A DNA stretch of 55,416 bases from an uncultured Faecalicoccus sp. (GTDB taxonomy: Bacteria > Bacillota_I > Bacilli_A > Erysipelotrichales > Erysipelotrichaceae). The notes below the pieces were generated by a model. The model was not told the origin of the DNA. It made no database searches and was given only the letters and a program-made list of their open reading frames with translations. Within the stretch, counting starts at the first letter, position 1. Every line of letters begins with the position of its first letter. Both the position numbers and the translations under genes were made by a program. This document shows positions 42,362 to 51,230 of the stretch, piece after piece. The DNA is taken from NCBI RefSeq assembly GCF_944327125.1, contig NZ_CALVGO010000002.1, positions 1 to 55,416 on the forward strand, written 5' to 3'.

Positions 42362-42840
42362 AATGGATGATCCGACCTATTGCCTGTGAACACGATCCCA
42401 TTCTTTTTAAAATCATACGTTCCAATCTTGAAGCTTTGCATTTGGATGTTCCGGGAACCGCGTATTTTGATCCTGAGCTAAGGCATCTCAGTAACTATTA
42501 TCAAAACGAAAAAGCTTATTTTGTTCTTATCATAGACAATCAAGTGGCAGGAGGAATCGGTATGGCTCCCTTGACAAACATAGAGGACTGTGCAGAAGTT
42601 CAAAAGTTATATGTAGATCCTTTCTATCAGGGGCTAGGTTTTGGAAAGATCCTGATCGAGACTTTGGAAGATTTTGCCCAAAGAAAAGGATATAAAAAGC
42701 TGTATCTGGAAACGCACTCCAACTTAAAAGCGGCCATTCATCTATATGAAAAGCTGGGATACACTTTCATTGAAAAACCGCCGTTTGTGATCCATTCGAC
42801 AATGAATCGTTTTTATATCAAGAATATCGGTTCAAAATAA
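42358..42840 (+). CDS. GNAT-family N-acetyltransferase
   Basis: A 160-residue acetyltransferase of the GNAT fold. The acetyl-CoA site is visible as VQKLYVDPFYQGLGFGKILIETLEDFAQ, with the Q/R-x-x-G-x-G/A-type loop, and the final ETHSNLKAAIHLYEKLGYTF segment is typical. It overlaps ribF by 4 bp (ATGA). Substrate unknown. A ribosomal-protein or small-molecule acetyltransferase are both possible. Confidence 0.88.
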   Translation: MKWMIRPIACEHDPILFKIIRSNLEALHLDVPGTAYFDPELRHLSNYYQNEKAYFVLIIDNQVAGGIGMAPLTNIEDCAEVQKLYVDPFYQGLGFGKILIETLEDFAQRKGYKKLYLETHSNLKAAIHLYEKLGYTFIEKPPFVIHSTMNRFYIKNIGSK

Positions 42841-42871
42841 AGGGTACGGCCAAGAAAAATGATAAGGAACA

Positions 42872-42931
42872 TTGGAAAGATTGTGCTAATCGCGTTATAA
42901 TATATCTATAATTTAAATTATTTGATATAAT
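42872..42931 (+). promoter_or_regulatory. Promoter region of asp23
   Basis: Two TATAAT boxes (42896-42901 and 42926-42931) lie upstream of the start codon at 42956. The first pairs with TTGGAA at 18 bp (42872). This looks like tandem promoters for an abundant protein. Confidence 0.6.
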
Positions 42932-42955
42932 GAAAAAAGAAATGAGGGTTATATA

Positions 42956-43288
42956 ATGGCACAGGAATATATTACTTTAGAAAATAATGGTAATTTAGGA
43001 ACAGTACGTTTAAATAAAAGTGTGTTTACGTCGATTGCGTTGAACGTGATCGAAGAAGATGAAAATGTCAAGCTCGCCGAATCTTCCAGGTTAAGAAACA
43101 CAAATACCTTGAGTTCGAACATTAACGAAAATCAACTTTCCATGAATGTTCCAATCCAAATCAATTATAAGGCAAATGTTTCTGACGTTTGTGCAAATCT
43201 GCAACACAAGATCTTTGAAAGTATTTCATATATGACGGGCTTAAAACCTGCTTCTATCGAGATTCAGGTTGTCGGATTTATTTTTTAA
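42956..43288 (+). CDS. Asp23/Gls24 family envelope stress protein
   Basis: A 110-residue member of the Asp23/Gls24 (YqhY-like) family, cytoplasmic and often abundant. The C-terminal half holds the alkaline-shock fold: VPIQINYKANVSDVCANLQHKIFESISYMTGLKPASIEIQVVGF. GAGGG lies 9 bases upstream. In Bacillus the yqhY gene is also just upstream of nusB. A 5'-nucleotidase gene and a terminator lie between here. Role in envelope or lipid homeostasis is known for relatives only. Confidence 0.88.
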   Translation: MAQEYITLENNGNLGTVRLNKSVFTSIALNVIEEDENVKLAESSRLRNTNTLSSNINENQLSMNVPIQINYKANVSDVCANLQHKIFESISYMTGLKPASIEIQVVGFIF

Positions 43289-43312
43289 GGGATCTTCGGA
43301 TTCCTTTTTTTT
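43287..43312 (+). terminator. Terminator after asp23
   Basis: AAGGGATC and GATTCCTT arms (one G-T pair) around a TTCG tetraloop are followed by eight T. It separates asp23 from the nusB operon, presumably with some read-through. Confidence 0.85.
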
Positions 43313-43330
43313 GAAGAAAAGAGGGTATAG

Positions 43331-44233
43331 ATGAGCGTATCGTTTGATGATTATTTGGTGGTAGGAATTTCAAGCCGCGCTTTGTTTAATTTGGAAAAAG
43401 AAAATTCTGTCTTTGAAAAGGATGGTTTGGAATCGTACCGAGACTATCAGCTTTCTCATGAAGATGAAATATTGGAACCAGGCACAGGATTTAACTTGGT
43501 CAAAAATCTGCTTTCGATCAACCAAAGGACGCATAAAAAACTAGTAGAAGTGATCGTAATGTCACGTAACTCTGCGGAAACATCTCTCCGCATCATCAAT
43601 TCATTAGATCATTATGATCTCGATATCAATCGTATGGCTATGAGCGGCGGAGAAAATATATCACGCTATCTGGAGGCCTTTGGTATTGATTTATTTTTGT
43701 CTTGTAATGAATCGGATGTCAATGATGCAATCAACAACGGATTTGCCGCAGGACTTGTCTACAATACCGATCAAATCTATTCAATGAATTCAGATCAAAT
43801 TCGTATTGCCTTTGATGCCGATGCCGTCTTATTTTCCAGTGACAGTGAAAAGATCTTTCAAAGGAAAGGCTTGGATGCCTTTGTGGAAAATGAAGTTTCT
43901 AATGAAGATCGTGCACTGAAGAAGGGACCTTTGGCAAAGTTTCTCTTTTGTCTGGCCAATCTTCAAAAAAATACAAGAGAATATCAGCTGATTCGGACCG
44001 CAATCGTGACTTCACGCGATAAAAATACAGGAAGACGTGTCTTAAAAACTCTTCGAAAATGGAATATCGATGTAGATGAAGTCTTTTTTCTTCAAGGGGC
44101 GGATAAAACAATGGTTTTAAAAAGTTTTGGTGCAAATATATTTTTTGACGATCAGGATGTACATGGTGTACCAGCCAGTCAGGTTGTACCCAGTGCTAAA
44201 GTACCATATAAGAAAGGACAGGAACCGAAATGA
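43331..44233 (+). CDS. 5'-nucleotidase (cytosolic type I family)
   Basis: A 300-residue protein of the PF06189-type 5'-nucleotidase family, which dephosphorylates nucleoside monophosphates. The segment IAFDADAVLFSSDSEKIFQ holds the catalytic Asp pair of the HAD-like fold, and FLQGADKTMVLKSFGANIFFDDQDVH supplies the later motifs. No membrane segments. RBS GAGGG. It overlaps nusB by 4 bp. I do not know this gene as a regular member of the asp23-nusB-xse cluster, so the placement is unusual. Confidence 0.85.
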   Translation: MSVSFDDYLVVGISSRALFNLEKENSVFEKDGLESYRDYQLSHEDEILEPGTGFNLVKNLLSINQRTHKKLVEVIVMSRNSAETSLRIINSLDHYDLDINRMAMSGGENISRYLEAFGIDLFLSCNESDVNDAINNGFAAGLVYNTDQIYSMNSDQIRIAFDADAVLFSSDSEKIFQRKGLDAFVENEVSNEDRALKKGPLAKFLFCLANLQKNTREYQLIRTAIVTSRDKNTGRRVLKTLRKWNIDVDEVFFLQGADKTMVLKSFGANIFFDDQDVHGVPASQVVPSAKVPYKKGQEPK

Positions 44234-44607
44234 ATCGACATGAACAACGCGTAATCGCAATGGAAGCTTTATATCAAAATCTTTTATTGAACAAAGACAT
44301 CCGACGGTCTTTGTTTGAATCCACACACGGACAAAATGAAATCGATCCTTTTCTTTATTCTTTAACGATCGATCTTATTGAGCACAAAGATGCCTATATT
44401 CAAGACATTGAAAAAAAATTACGGGAAGACTGGACTTTTGATCGGCTAAGTTTACTGGAACAATGCATCTTATTGCTGGCATACCAGGAAATGCATGTCA
44501 TTGGGACTGCCAAGCCGGTTGTCATCGATGAAGCCGTGAATCTTGCCAAGGCGTATTGCGATGATACAAGCTATAAACTGATCAATGGAATTTTGGACCG
44601 CCTATGA
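44230..44607 (+). CDS. nusB: Transcription antitermination protein NusB
   Basis: A 125-residue all-helical NusB that, with S10, binds boxA RNA in rRNA antitermination. The start MNRHEQRVIAMEALYQNLL and the end VIDEAVNLAKAYCDDTSYKLINGILDRL are conserved. It overlaps both neighbours by 4 bp. Confidence 0.95.
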   Translation: MNRHEQRVIAMEALYQNLLLNKDIRRSLFESTHGQNEIDPFLYSLTIDLIEHKDAYIQDIEKKLREDWTFDRLSLLEQCILLLAYQEMHVIGTAKPVVIDEAVNLAKAYCDDTSYKLINGILDRL

Positions 44608-45956
44608 ACGATAAACGTGTGGTTTCCGTTTCCACGGTCCTGGCTCGAATCAAAACGATCTTAACCACGACCTTTGATTTTTCAACGGTATGGATCCAGG
44701 GGGAAGTCAGCAATCTCACAAAACACCGTTCGGGACATTATTACTTTTCATTGAAGGATGAAAAAGGGGAAATGAGCTGTGTTATGTTTTCTTCATATGT
44801 ACGGCATATGAATTTTGATTTGGAAGAAGGCATGAGGGTGCTGGTGCAGGGAAGCGTAAATGTCTATGAGGCAAGAGGATCGCTTCAGTTGTATATAAAA
44901 AAAATTCAACCCGATGGTCTGGGAGATCTTTACCTGGAACTTAAACAAAGATACAAACGTCTTAAAGAATTAGGATATTTCGATTTAGAACACAAAAAAT
45001 CAAAGCCAGACTGGATTGAAAACGTAGCGGTGATCACCGCAAAAGAAGGGGCCGCGCTGCAGGATGTTTTAAAAACAGTTGAGAAGCGATGGCCGATGTT
45101 GAAGATTACGCTTTATCCGGCCTATGTCCAGGGAAATCAAGCTCCTGCTTCTTTGATCAAACAGATCGTTAAGGCGGATTCAAAAGATTATGATGCTTTA
45201 TTGATCGTCCGTGGGGGCGGAAGTTTTGAGGATCTCTTCTGTTTCAATGATGAACATCTGGTCAAGACAATTTATGAATGTAAGACCTACACAGTAAGTG
45301 GAGTCGGTCATGAAGTAGATACCACCTTGTGTGATCTGGTTTGCGACCATAGGGCGCTTACGCCGACGGCCGCAGCGCAATGGGTGACGCCGGATCAGGA
45401 AGAAGTAAAAAGAATTCTATCCTCTTATGAAGAGCAGATGATCGTATCGTTGAATCATTTACTCGACATGAATCGGCAAAAACTCATTTCTCTTGAGCAG
45501 AATCCATACATTGAAGATCCGTATTCCTGGATCTATGAAAAACAGCTTAAGTTAGATTCTTTGCAGACCAGTCTGGAACACGGTATTCAATCGTATTCTA
45601 ATAAAAAAGACAAAGTTTTATATCTGCAGGATAACATGATCAAAAGTATATCTAAAAAAATGACGATGGTTCAGCTACACTCAAAAATGAATCAACAAAA
45701 ACTTCAATCTCTTGTGACAGCTTTTACAAACCATCAGAAAAATCAACTGGTCAAGAATATTTCTTTACTGGATGCTTATAGTCCTTTAAAGGTCATGGCA
45801 AGAGGCTATGCCGCTGTCTTTAAGGAGAAATCTTTGATTGCCAGCATCGATCAGGTTGATACAGAAGATAGACTCCAGGTGTATCTAAACGATGGATGTT
45901 TAAATACAGTTGTCATCGATAAGGAGGAGAAAACTCTATGGCACAAAAAAAATTAA
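44604..45956 (+). CDS. xseA: Exodeoxyribonuclease VII large subunit
   Basis: A 450-residue catalytic subunit of ExoVII, which degrades single-stranded DNA. The N-terminal OB fold contains VWIQGEVSNLTKHRSGHYYFSLKDEKG. The catalytic core shows VITAKEGAALQD (GAA in place of the commoner SGAA), LIVRGGGSFEDLFCFND and SGVGHEVDTTLCDLVCDHRALTPTAAAQ. It overlaps nusB by 4 bp and xseB by 19 bp. Confidence 0.95.
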   Translation: MNDKRVVSVSTVLARIKTILTTTFDFSTVWIQGEVSNLTKHRSGHYYFSLKDEKGEMSCVMFSSYVRHMNFDLEEGMRVLVQGSVNVYEARGSLQLYIKKIQPDGLGDLYLELKQRYKRLKELGYFDLEHKKSKPDWIENVAVITAKEGAALQDVLKTVEKRWPMLKITLYPAYVQGNQAPASLIKQIVKADSKDYDALLIVRGGGSFEDLFCFNDEHLVKTIYECKTYTVSGVGHEVDTTLCDLVCDHRALTPTAAAQWVTPDQEEVKRILSSYEEQMIVSLNHLLDMNRQKLISLEQNPYIEDPYSWIYEKQLKLDSLQTSLEHGIQSYSNKKDKVLYLQDNMIKSISKKMTMVQLHSKMNQQKLQSLVTAFTNHQKNQLVKNISLLDAYSPLKVMARGYAAVFKEKSLIASIDQVDTEDRLQVYLNDGCLNTVVIDKEEKTLWHKKN

Positions 45957-46165
45957 AATTTCAGGAAGCGATGAAACGCTTGGACGAAATCGTCAATTTA
46001 TTGAATTCGAATGATTTGGACCTTGAAGAAGCAATGGATCTTTTTGAAGAAGGTCTCAAGCTTTCCAAACAATGTTCGAAACAATTAAAAGATTTTGAAA
46101 ATCGAATGGATCAGTTGATCAATCTTCAGGAGGAAGAACAACATGACAATGATGGAGACATTTGA
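45938..46165 (+). CDS. xseB: Exodeoxyribonuclease VII small subunit
   Basis: A 75-residue helical protein that binds the long C-terminal helix of XseA. LKFQEAMKRLDEIVNLLNSNDLDLEEAMDLFEEGLKL is the family core. AAGGAGGA lies inside the end of xseA, upstream of the ATG. Overlaps ispA by 23 bp. Confidence 0.94.
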   Translation: MAQKKLKFQEAMKRLDEIVNLLNSNDLDLEEAMDLFEEGLKLSKQCSKQLKDFENRMDQLINLQEEEQHDNDGDI

Positions 46166-46991
46166 ACAATACCTGAAAGAAAAAGTGAATGAAGGAATGC
46201 CTTCTTTGACCAAAGAAGCAATGTCTTATTCGTTGATGAATGGTGGAAAGAGGGTGCGCCCACAGATTTTATTTTCGATTTTAAAAGATTATGGGTTGGA
46301 TCCCCAATATGGGTTTCCCTGCGGTTGCGCCATTGAAATGATCCATACCTATTCTTTGATCCACGATGATCTTCCTTGTATGGATGATGACGATCTTCGC
46401 CGCGGCAAACCTAGTTGTCACAAAGCGTATAATGAGGCTGTTGCGGTATTGGCGGGAGATGCTCTTTTAACAAAGGCATTTCAGGTCGCGCTTGAAACTG
46501 CGTGCAGTGATGCCCAGAAGATCGAAGTCATTCAAAGGTTGAGCCAAGATGCCGGTATCGAGGGTATGATCCTTGGACAGGATCTGGATATGAAATTTGA
46601 AAACAGCTGTTCTCGTACCTTTGAAGATCTTATCAATGTTGAGGTCTATAAAACAGCTAAATTATTAACTCTTCCTATGGTTTGCGCTGCCATTTTGTCC
46701 AATCATAAGGAAGATCTTCCAATCTGGGAAGAAATTGGCACCAAACTGGGGATACAATTTCAGGTACAGGATGACATTTTAGATGTTACAAGTTCAAGTG
46801 AAGTCTTAGGAAAATCTACTAGTGATTTGGAAAATAACAAACTGACGGCCATCTCTTTGCTTGGATTGGACTCAGCTAAAGACTTTGTATTGAAACTGAA
46901 TCAGGAAATTGAAGAGTTATTGAATAAATTGCATTCACCTTGTGAGAATTTTAAAGAATTAAAAAGCTATTTGATCAACCGAACATATTGA
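46143..46991 (+). CDS. ispA: Farnesyl/geranyl diphosphate synthase
   Basis: A 282-residue polyprenyl synthetase that condenses isopentenyl diphosphate with allylic diphosphates. The first Asp-rich motif is HDDLPCMDDDDLRRGKPSCH, the second QVQDDILDVT. The start at 46143 is supported by GGAGG 9 bases upstream inside xseB. Lies directly before dxs, giving an isoprenoid pair in one operon. Confidence 0.93.
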   Translation: MTMMETFEQYLKEKVNEGMPSLTKEAMSYSLMNGGKRVRPQILFSILKDYGLDPQYGFPCGCAIEMIHTYSLIHDDLPCMDDDDLRRGKPSCHKAYNEAVAVLAGDALLTKAFQVALETACSDAQKIEVIQRLSQDAGIEGMILGQDLDMKFENSCSRTFEDLINVEVYKTAKLLTLPMVCAAILSNHKEDLPIWEEIGTKLGIQFQVQDDILDVTSSSEVLGKSTSDLENNKLTAISLLGLDSAKDFVLKLNQEIEELLNKLHSPCENFKELKSYLINRTY

Positions 46992-47013
46992 TGTGAGAAA
47001 AGAGGGAAACGGT

Positions 47014-48867
47014 ATGCGTTTATACGACATCAAATCACCAGAACAAATCAAGAATCTATCCATTGGTCAGTTAAATGATCTGGCTAAGGACATTCGCAGT
47101 TTTTTGATTGAAAATATCTCGAAAACTGGTGGTCATTTATCCAGTAATCTGGGAATCGTGGAAACAACGATTGCGATGCATTATGTATTTAACGCTCCCA
47201 AAGATAAACTGATTTTTGACGTTGGTCATCAATCTTATGTGCATAAGATCCTAACAGGACGCTCTACCTTATTTCCAACATTGCGACAAATGGGAGGGCT
47301 GTCCGGTTTTCAAAAACGCAACGAAAGTGAATATGATTGTTGGGAGGCGGGTCATTCTTCCACTTCACTAAGTGCTGCCTTGGGATTTGCCGTTGCCCGT
47401 GATTTACAGAAGGAAGATTACAACGTTGTCAGTTTGATTGGGGATGGAGCCATTGCCAGCGGGATGAGCATGGAAGCTTTGAATGATATCGGTGCCCAAC
47501 AAAGAAAAATGATTATCATTTTTAATGACAACAACATGTCTATATCTAAAAATCACGGAGGCATGGAAAAACGTATTACATCCATTCGTTCCAGCCGTAT
47601 CTATCGAAATGTCAAACACGATGTGAAAGGACATATTCGCAAAAATAAAGTGGGAACAGAAACATTGAAATTCATGACCTTTGTAAAAGACAAACTCAAA
47701 CAAGGCTTGATTGATGCTCCTTTGTTCAATGAATTTAATTTAGACTATATGGGACCGGTAAATGGCCATGATATTGGCGAACTTATCAAAGTCTTTGAAG
47801 CAGCCAAGGAGCATGATGGTCCAATCGTTGTCCATGTTTTAACAAAAAAAGGGAAGGGTTACAGCTTTGCCGAACAAGATACTGTTGGAAAATGGCATGG
47901 AGTTTCTCCTTTCAATATTTCAACGGGAAAATCATTGATGAAACTGCCGCCAAACGAAAAGAGTTGGTCACAGATCATTTCAGATGCTTTGATCGATCTG
48001 GCAAAACAATATGAAGGAATCGTTGCGATCACACCCGCTATGGCACAGGGAAGCAAACTATTAAAATTCGCCAAACTTTTTCCGGATCGTTTCTTTGATT
48101 GTGGAATTGCCGAACAACACGCCGTGACTATGGCCTGTGGAATGGCTGCAGGAGGGCTGCATCCTTTTGTCAGTATTTATTCGTCATTCCTTCAAAGGGC
48201 GTATGATCAAATCAATCATGATCTGGCAAGGATGAATTTGCCGGTGGTCATCGGAATCGACCGGGCAGGTCTTGTCGGAGACGATGGCGAAACGCACCAG
48301 GGTGTCTTTGATATCTCTATGCTGAGGAGCATACCCAATTTGATTTTGTCTCAGCCTAAGAATGCCAAAGAAGCGTATGATCTTATGTATACAGCTTTTC
48401 TATCCAAACGTCCGTTTTGCATCCGATATCCAAGAGGGCAGGCTTACGTACCTGATTCAATATCCATGCAGCAAATTGAAATTGGAACCTGGACCCAGAG
48501 TGTGACAGGAAATCATCCAAAAGCGATTGTGATATCCTATGGCCCGGATGTGGAAAGAATCGAACATACAGCCAGAGAAAATGATCTTTCTGTTATCGTT
48601 GTGAATGCTCGCTTTTTCAAGCCACTGGATGAAGTTATGCTTCAAGATCTTTTTTCACGTAAGCTGCCAATTTTTGTTTTTGAAACCGATGTTATGATCG
48701 GCGGCCTTTCCAGTGCAATCCTGGAATTTAAAAATCAAATCGATCCTTCCATAGAAATCATTGGCATCCATGATCATTTTGTCGAACATGGTTCAATTCG
48801 TTCATTAAGAAAAAAAGAACACATTGACTTAGAAACTTTATTCCATGAAATAGAAGGGCAGGAATAG
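47014..48867 (+). CDS. dxs: 1-deoxy-D-xylulose-5-phosphate synthase
   Basis: A 617-residue thiamine-diphosphate enzyme making DXP from pyruvate and glyceraldehyde-3-phosphate, the first step of the MEP isoprenoid pathway. Motifs include GHLSSNLGIVETTIAMHYVF, the ThDP motif LIGDGAIASGMSMEALN, and DCGIAEQHAVTMACGMA in the pyrimidine domain. The ATG at 47014 (GAGGGAAA upstream) begins MRLYDIKSPEQIKNLS, the conserved start; the upstream in-frame GTG at 46993 is less likely. Confidence 0.94.
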   Translation: MRLYDIKSPEQIKNLSIGQLNDLAKDIRSFLIENISKTGGHLSSNLGIVETTIAMHYVFNAPKDKLIFDVGHQSYVHKILTGRSTLFPTLRQMGGLSGFQKRNESEYDCWEAGHSSTSLSAALGFAVARDLQKEDYNVVSLIGDGAIASGMSMEALNDIGAQQRKMIIIFNDNNMSISKNHGGMEKRITSIRSSRIYRNVKHDVKGHIRKNKVGTETLKFMTFVKDKLKQGLIDAPLFNEFNLDYMGPVNGHDIGELIKVFEAAKEHDGPIVVHVLTKKGKGYSFAEQDTVGKWHGVSPFNISTGKSLMKLPPNEKSWSQIISDALIDLAKQYEGIVAITPAMAQGSKLLKFAKLFPDRFFDCGIAEQHAVTMACGMAAGGLHPFVSIYSSFLQRAYDQINHDLARMNLPVVIGIDRAGLVGDDGETHQGVFDISMLRSIPNLILSQPKNAKEAYDLMYTAFLSKRPFCIRYPRGQAYVPDSISMQQIEIGTWTQSVTGNHPKAIVISYGPDVERIEHTARENDLSVIVVNARFFKPLDEVMLQDLFSRKLPIFVFETDVMIGGLSSAILEFKNQIDPSIEIIGIHDHFVEHGSIRSLRKKEHIDLETLFHEIEGQE

Positions 48868-48868
48868 A

Positions 48869-49582
48869 ATGCGTCTTGATGTTATGTGTGCCTCTCGATT
48901 AGGTTCCAGAACAAAAGCACAGGATCTGATCAAAGAAGGTAAAGTTAAAGTCAATGGGACCATACAGAAAAAGCCCAGTCTCTCGGTGGAAGAAACCGAT
49001 GTCATTGAAATCGATGATTCAAACACCTACGTTTCTCGAGGGGCTTATAAATTAAAAGGGTGTCTTGATACTTTTGATGTGTCTCTGGATAATGAAGTGG
49101 TCCTGGATATTGGAGCCAGCACAGGAGGATTTACCCAAATTGCTTTAGAATATGGAGCCTACAAAGTCTATGCTCTCGATGTGGGGCATCTTCAATTGGA
49201 TCCTATTTTGGAAAAAGATTGTCGAGTCATAAAAATGGAAGGGATGAATGCCCGTGAAATCGATTGTTCCTGGTTCGAGGATTCGATTCATTTTTTCTGC
49301 ATGGATGTGAGTTTCATTTCTGCGAAAACAATACTTATTCCGGTTCTAGAAACTTTAAAGGTCCAGCATTGTGCCTTTTTGATCAAACCGCAATTTGAGT
49401 GCGGACCGAAATACTTAAATCACAAAGGTATTTTGAAAAATAAAAAAATCGAAAAAAATATTGTGGATGATTATAGACGATTTATGCTTCAATATTTTAA
49501 AAACGTTCAAATCATGCCTTCCGTTATCAAAGGAAGGAATGGCAATCAGGAATTCATGTTGTATGCCAATGAAAGAAGGTGA
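48869..49582 (+). CDS. tlyA: TlyA-family rRNA 2'-O-methyltransferase
   Basis: A 237-residue protein with an N-terminal S4 RNA-binding domain (MRLDVMCASRLGSRTKAQDLI) and an FtsJ-like methyltransferase core. VVLDIGASTGGFTQIALEYGA is the SAM site, and DVSFISAKTILIPVL contains the conserved Lys-Asp region. Related proteins methylate 16S and 23S rRNA cytidines. Between it and recN the usual argR gene is missing. Confidence 0.92.
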   Translation: MRLDVMCASRLGSRTKAQDLIKEGKVKVNGTIQKKPSLSVEETDVIEIDDSNTYVSRGAYKLKGCLDTFDVSLDNEVVLDIGASTGGFTQIALEYGAYKVYALDVGHLQLDPILEKDCRVIKMEGMNAREIDCSWFEDSIHFFCMDVSFISAKTILIPVLETLKVQHCAFLIKPQFECGPKYLNHKGILKNKKIEKNIVDDYRRFMLQYFKNVQIMPSVIKGRNGNQEFMLYANERR

Positions 49583-49586
49583 GAAG

Positions 49587-51230
49587 ATGATCGAACAGTT
49601 ATATGTAAAAGACTATATATTATTTGATAAAGCCTTCATTGATTTTGACAAAGGAATGACTTCCATTACCGGAGAAACAGGAGCTGGTAAATCGCTTTTA
49701 ATTGATGCGATTGGTTATTTGATGGGAAAGCGCATTCCCAATAACATTGTAAAAAAAGGAAAAGAAAAATGTATCCTGCAGATGGTTTTATCCCGACCTC
49801 AACAAAGTGTATGTGACTTGTTGGAAGAAAATGGTTTTGATATTGAAGATCATCTGATTATCCAGAGAACGATCACCAATACACAAAAAAGTACAATACG
49901 TATCAATCAGCAAGTATCAACCTTACATTTTGTAAAAGAGATCCTTTCCATGCTGATCGATGTTCATTCCCAACAAGATACTTTTTATTTGATGGATTCT
50001 GGTGTGCAGATGGATCTGTTGGACCAGTATGCCAACACGGTCACATTACGTAAACAAGTCAAGCAGGCATTTTTAGAATATGAACAATTGCTTAATGAAT
50101 ACCTGGATTTAAAAGAAAATCAATTGAGTGAAGAAACGTTAGATGTTTTGACAGATCAATACAATGAAATTGAGGAAATCTGGATTCCTCAGGAAGAATA
50201 CGATGATCTTCTGGCGCGAATCGAAAATCAATCCAGGTCTCAGAAAACGTTAGAAGATCTTTCTCAGGCAGCCTATTATTTGGATCAGGACAATGGAATC
50301 CTTGATCAAATCTACAATGTGTATAAATCCATTGATTCTTGTGATGAAATGAAAGAAGAATCCCAGTACTTGCAGGATACCTATTATCAGTTGCAGGATG
50401 TCTCGGAAAAAATTAAAACTCAAAGAGAAATCCTCTATCAGGACTCACTGAATCTGGATTCGATGCAGGAAAAAGTATTTGCGATCAAAAAAGCACTTCG
50501 TAAATATGGCGGTTCCTTTGAAGCAATGAACGATAAGAAAAAGGAGCTCATGACACAAATCGAATCTATTATTCATCGTGATGATCTTTTAGATAAGTTA
50601 CAAAAAAAGTTAAATGAAAAAAAGCGCCATTATGATGAGATAGCCAATAAACTTTCAATGAATAGAAAAGCGGTATTGTCGAAATTATCTCAATCTTTGG
50701 AATCGCATTTCCATGATTTAATGTTGGAACATGCGCGTTTTCAAGTCCGATTTGAAACCAAAGATCCTTCTATCAATGGAGTGGATCTGATTTTTTATGA
50801 AGTTTCTATGAATCCTGGACAGCCATTTTTACCCTTGAAGCAGGCCGCCTCCGGAGGCGAGCTTTCCCGTTTGATGCTGGCATTAAAGGTTGTCTTTCAT
50901 TCGCAGAAGGCGACCGAAACATTGATCTTTGATGAGATCGATACCGGCGTCAGTGGAAAAGTCGCTTTTAAAATGGGAGAAAAGATGAAAATGCTCTCTG
51001 GACAATATCAAGTTTTATGTATTACACATCTGGCCAGTGTGGCCGCCTGGGCCGATTCCCATTTTAAAGTTTCAAAACAAGTCGTAGAAAATTCCACTCA
51101 AACGATGGTTTCTCTTCTAAACCGTGAGGAGACGATAGAAGAGCTGGCAATGATGTCTAGCGGAAAACTATCCGAGGCTTCTAAATTAGCCGCTCTGGAA
51201 CTAAAACAAAGGGTTAAGGAGTCTTCCTAA
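49587..51230 (+). CDS. recN: DNA repair protein RecN
   Basis: A 547-residue SMC-like ATPase that helps double-strand-break repair. Walker A is ITGETGAGKSLLIDAI near the N terminus, the ABC-like signature ASGGELSRLMLALK and Walker B TLIFDEIDTGVSG are near the C terminus, with a coiled-coil middle (about residues 150-370). The ATG at 49587 is preferred; an upstream in-frame start would overlap tlyA by 120 bp. Confidence 0.95.
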   Translation: MIEQLYVKDYILFDKAFIDFDKGMTSITGETGAGKSLLIDAIGYLMGKRIPNNIVKKGKEKCILQMVLSRPQQSVCDLLEENGFDIEDHLIIQRTITNTQKSTIRINQQVSTLHFVKEILSMLIDVHSQQDTFYLMDSGVQMDLLDQYANTVTLRKQVKQAFLEYEQLLNEYLDLKENQLSEETLDVLTDQYNEIEEIWIPQEEYDDLLARIENQSRSQKTLEDLSQAAYYLDQDNGILDQIYNVYKSIDSCDEMKEESQYLQDTYYQLQDVSEKIKTQREILYQDSLNLDSMQEKVFAIKKALRKYGGSFEAMNDKKKELMTQIESIIHRDDLLDKLQKKLNEKKRHYDEIANKLSMNRKAVLSKLSQSLESHFHDLMLEHARFQVRFETKDPSINGVDLIFYEVSMNPGQPFLPLKQAASGGELSRLMLALKVVFHSQKATETLIFDEIDTGVSGKVAFKMGEKMKMLSGQYQVLCITHLASVAAWADSHFKVSKQVVENSTQTMVSLLNREETIEELAMMSSGKLSEASKLAALELKQRVKESS

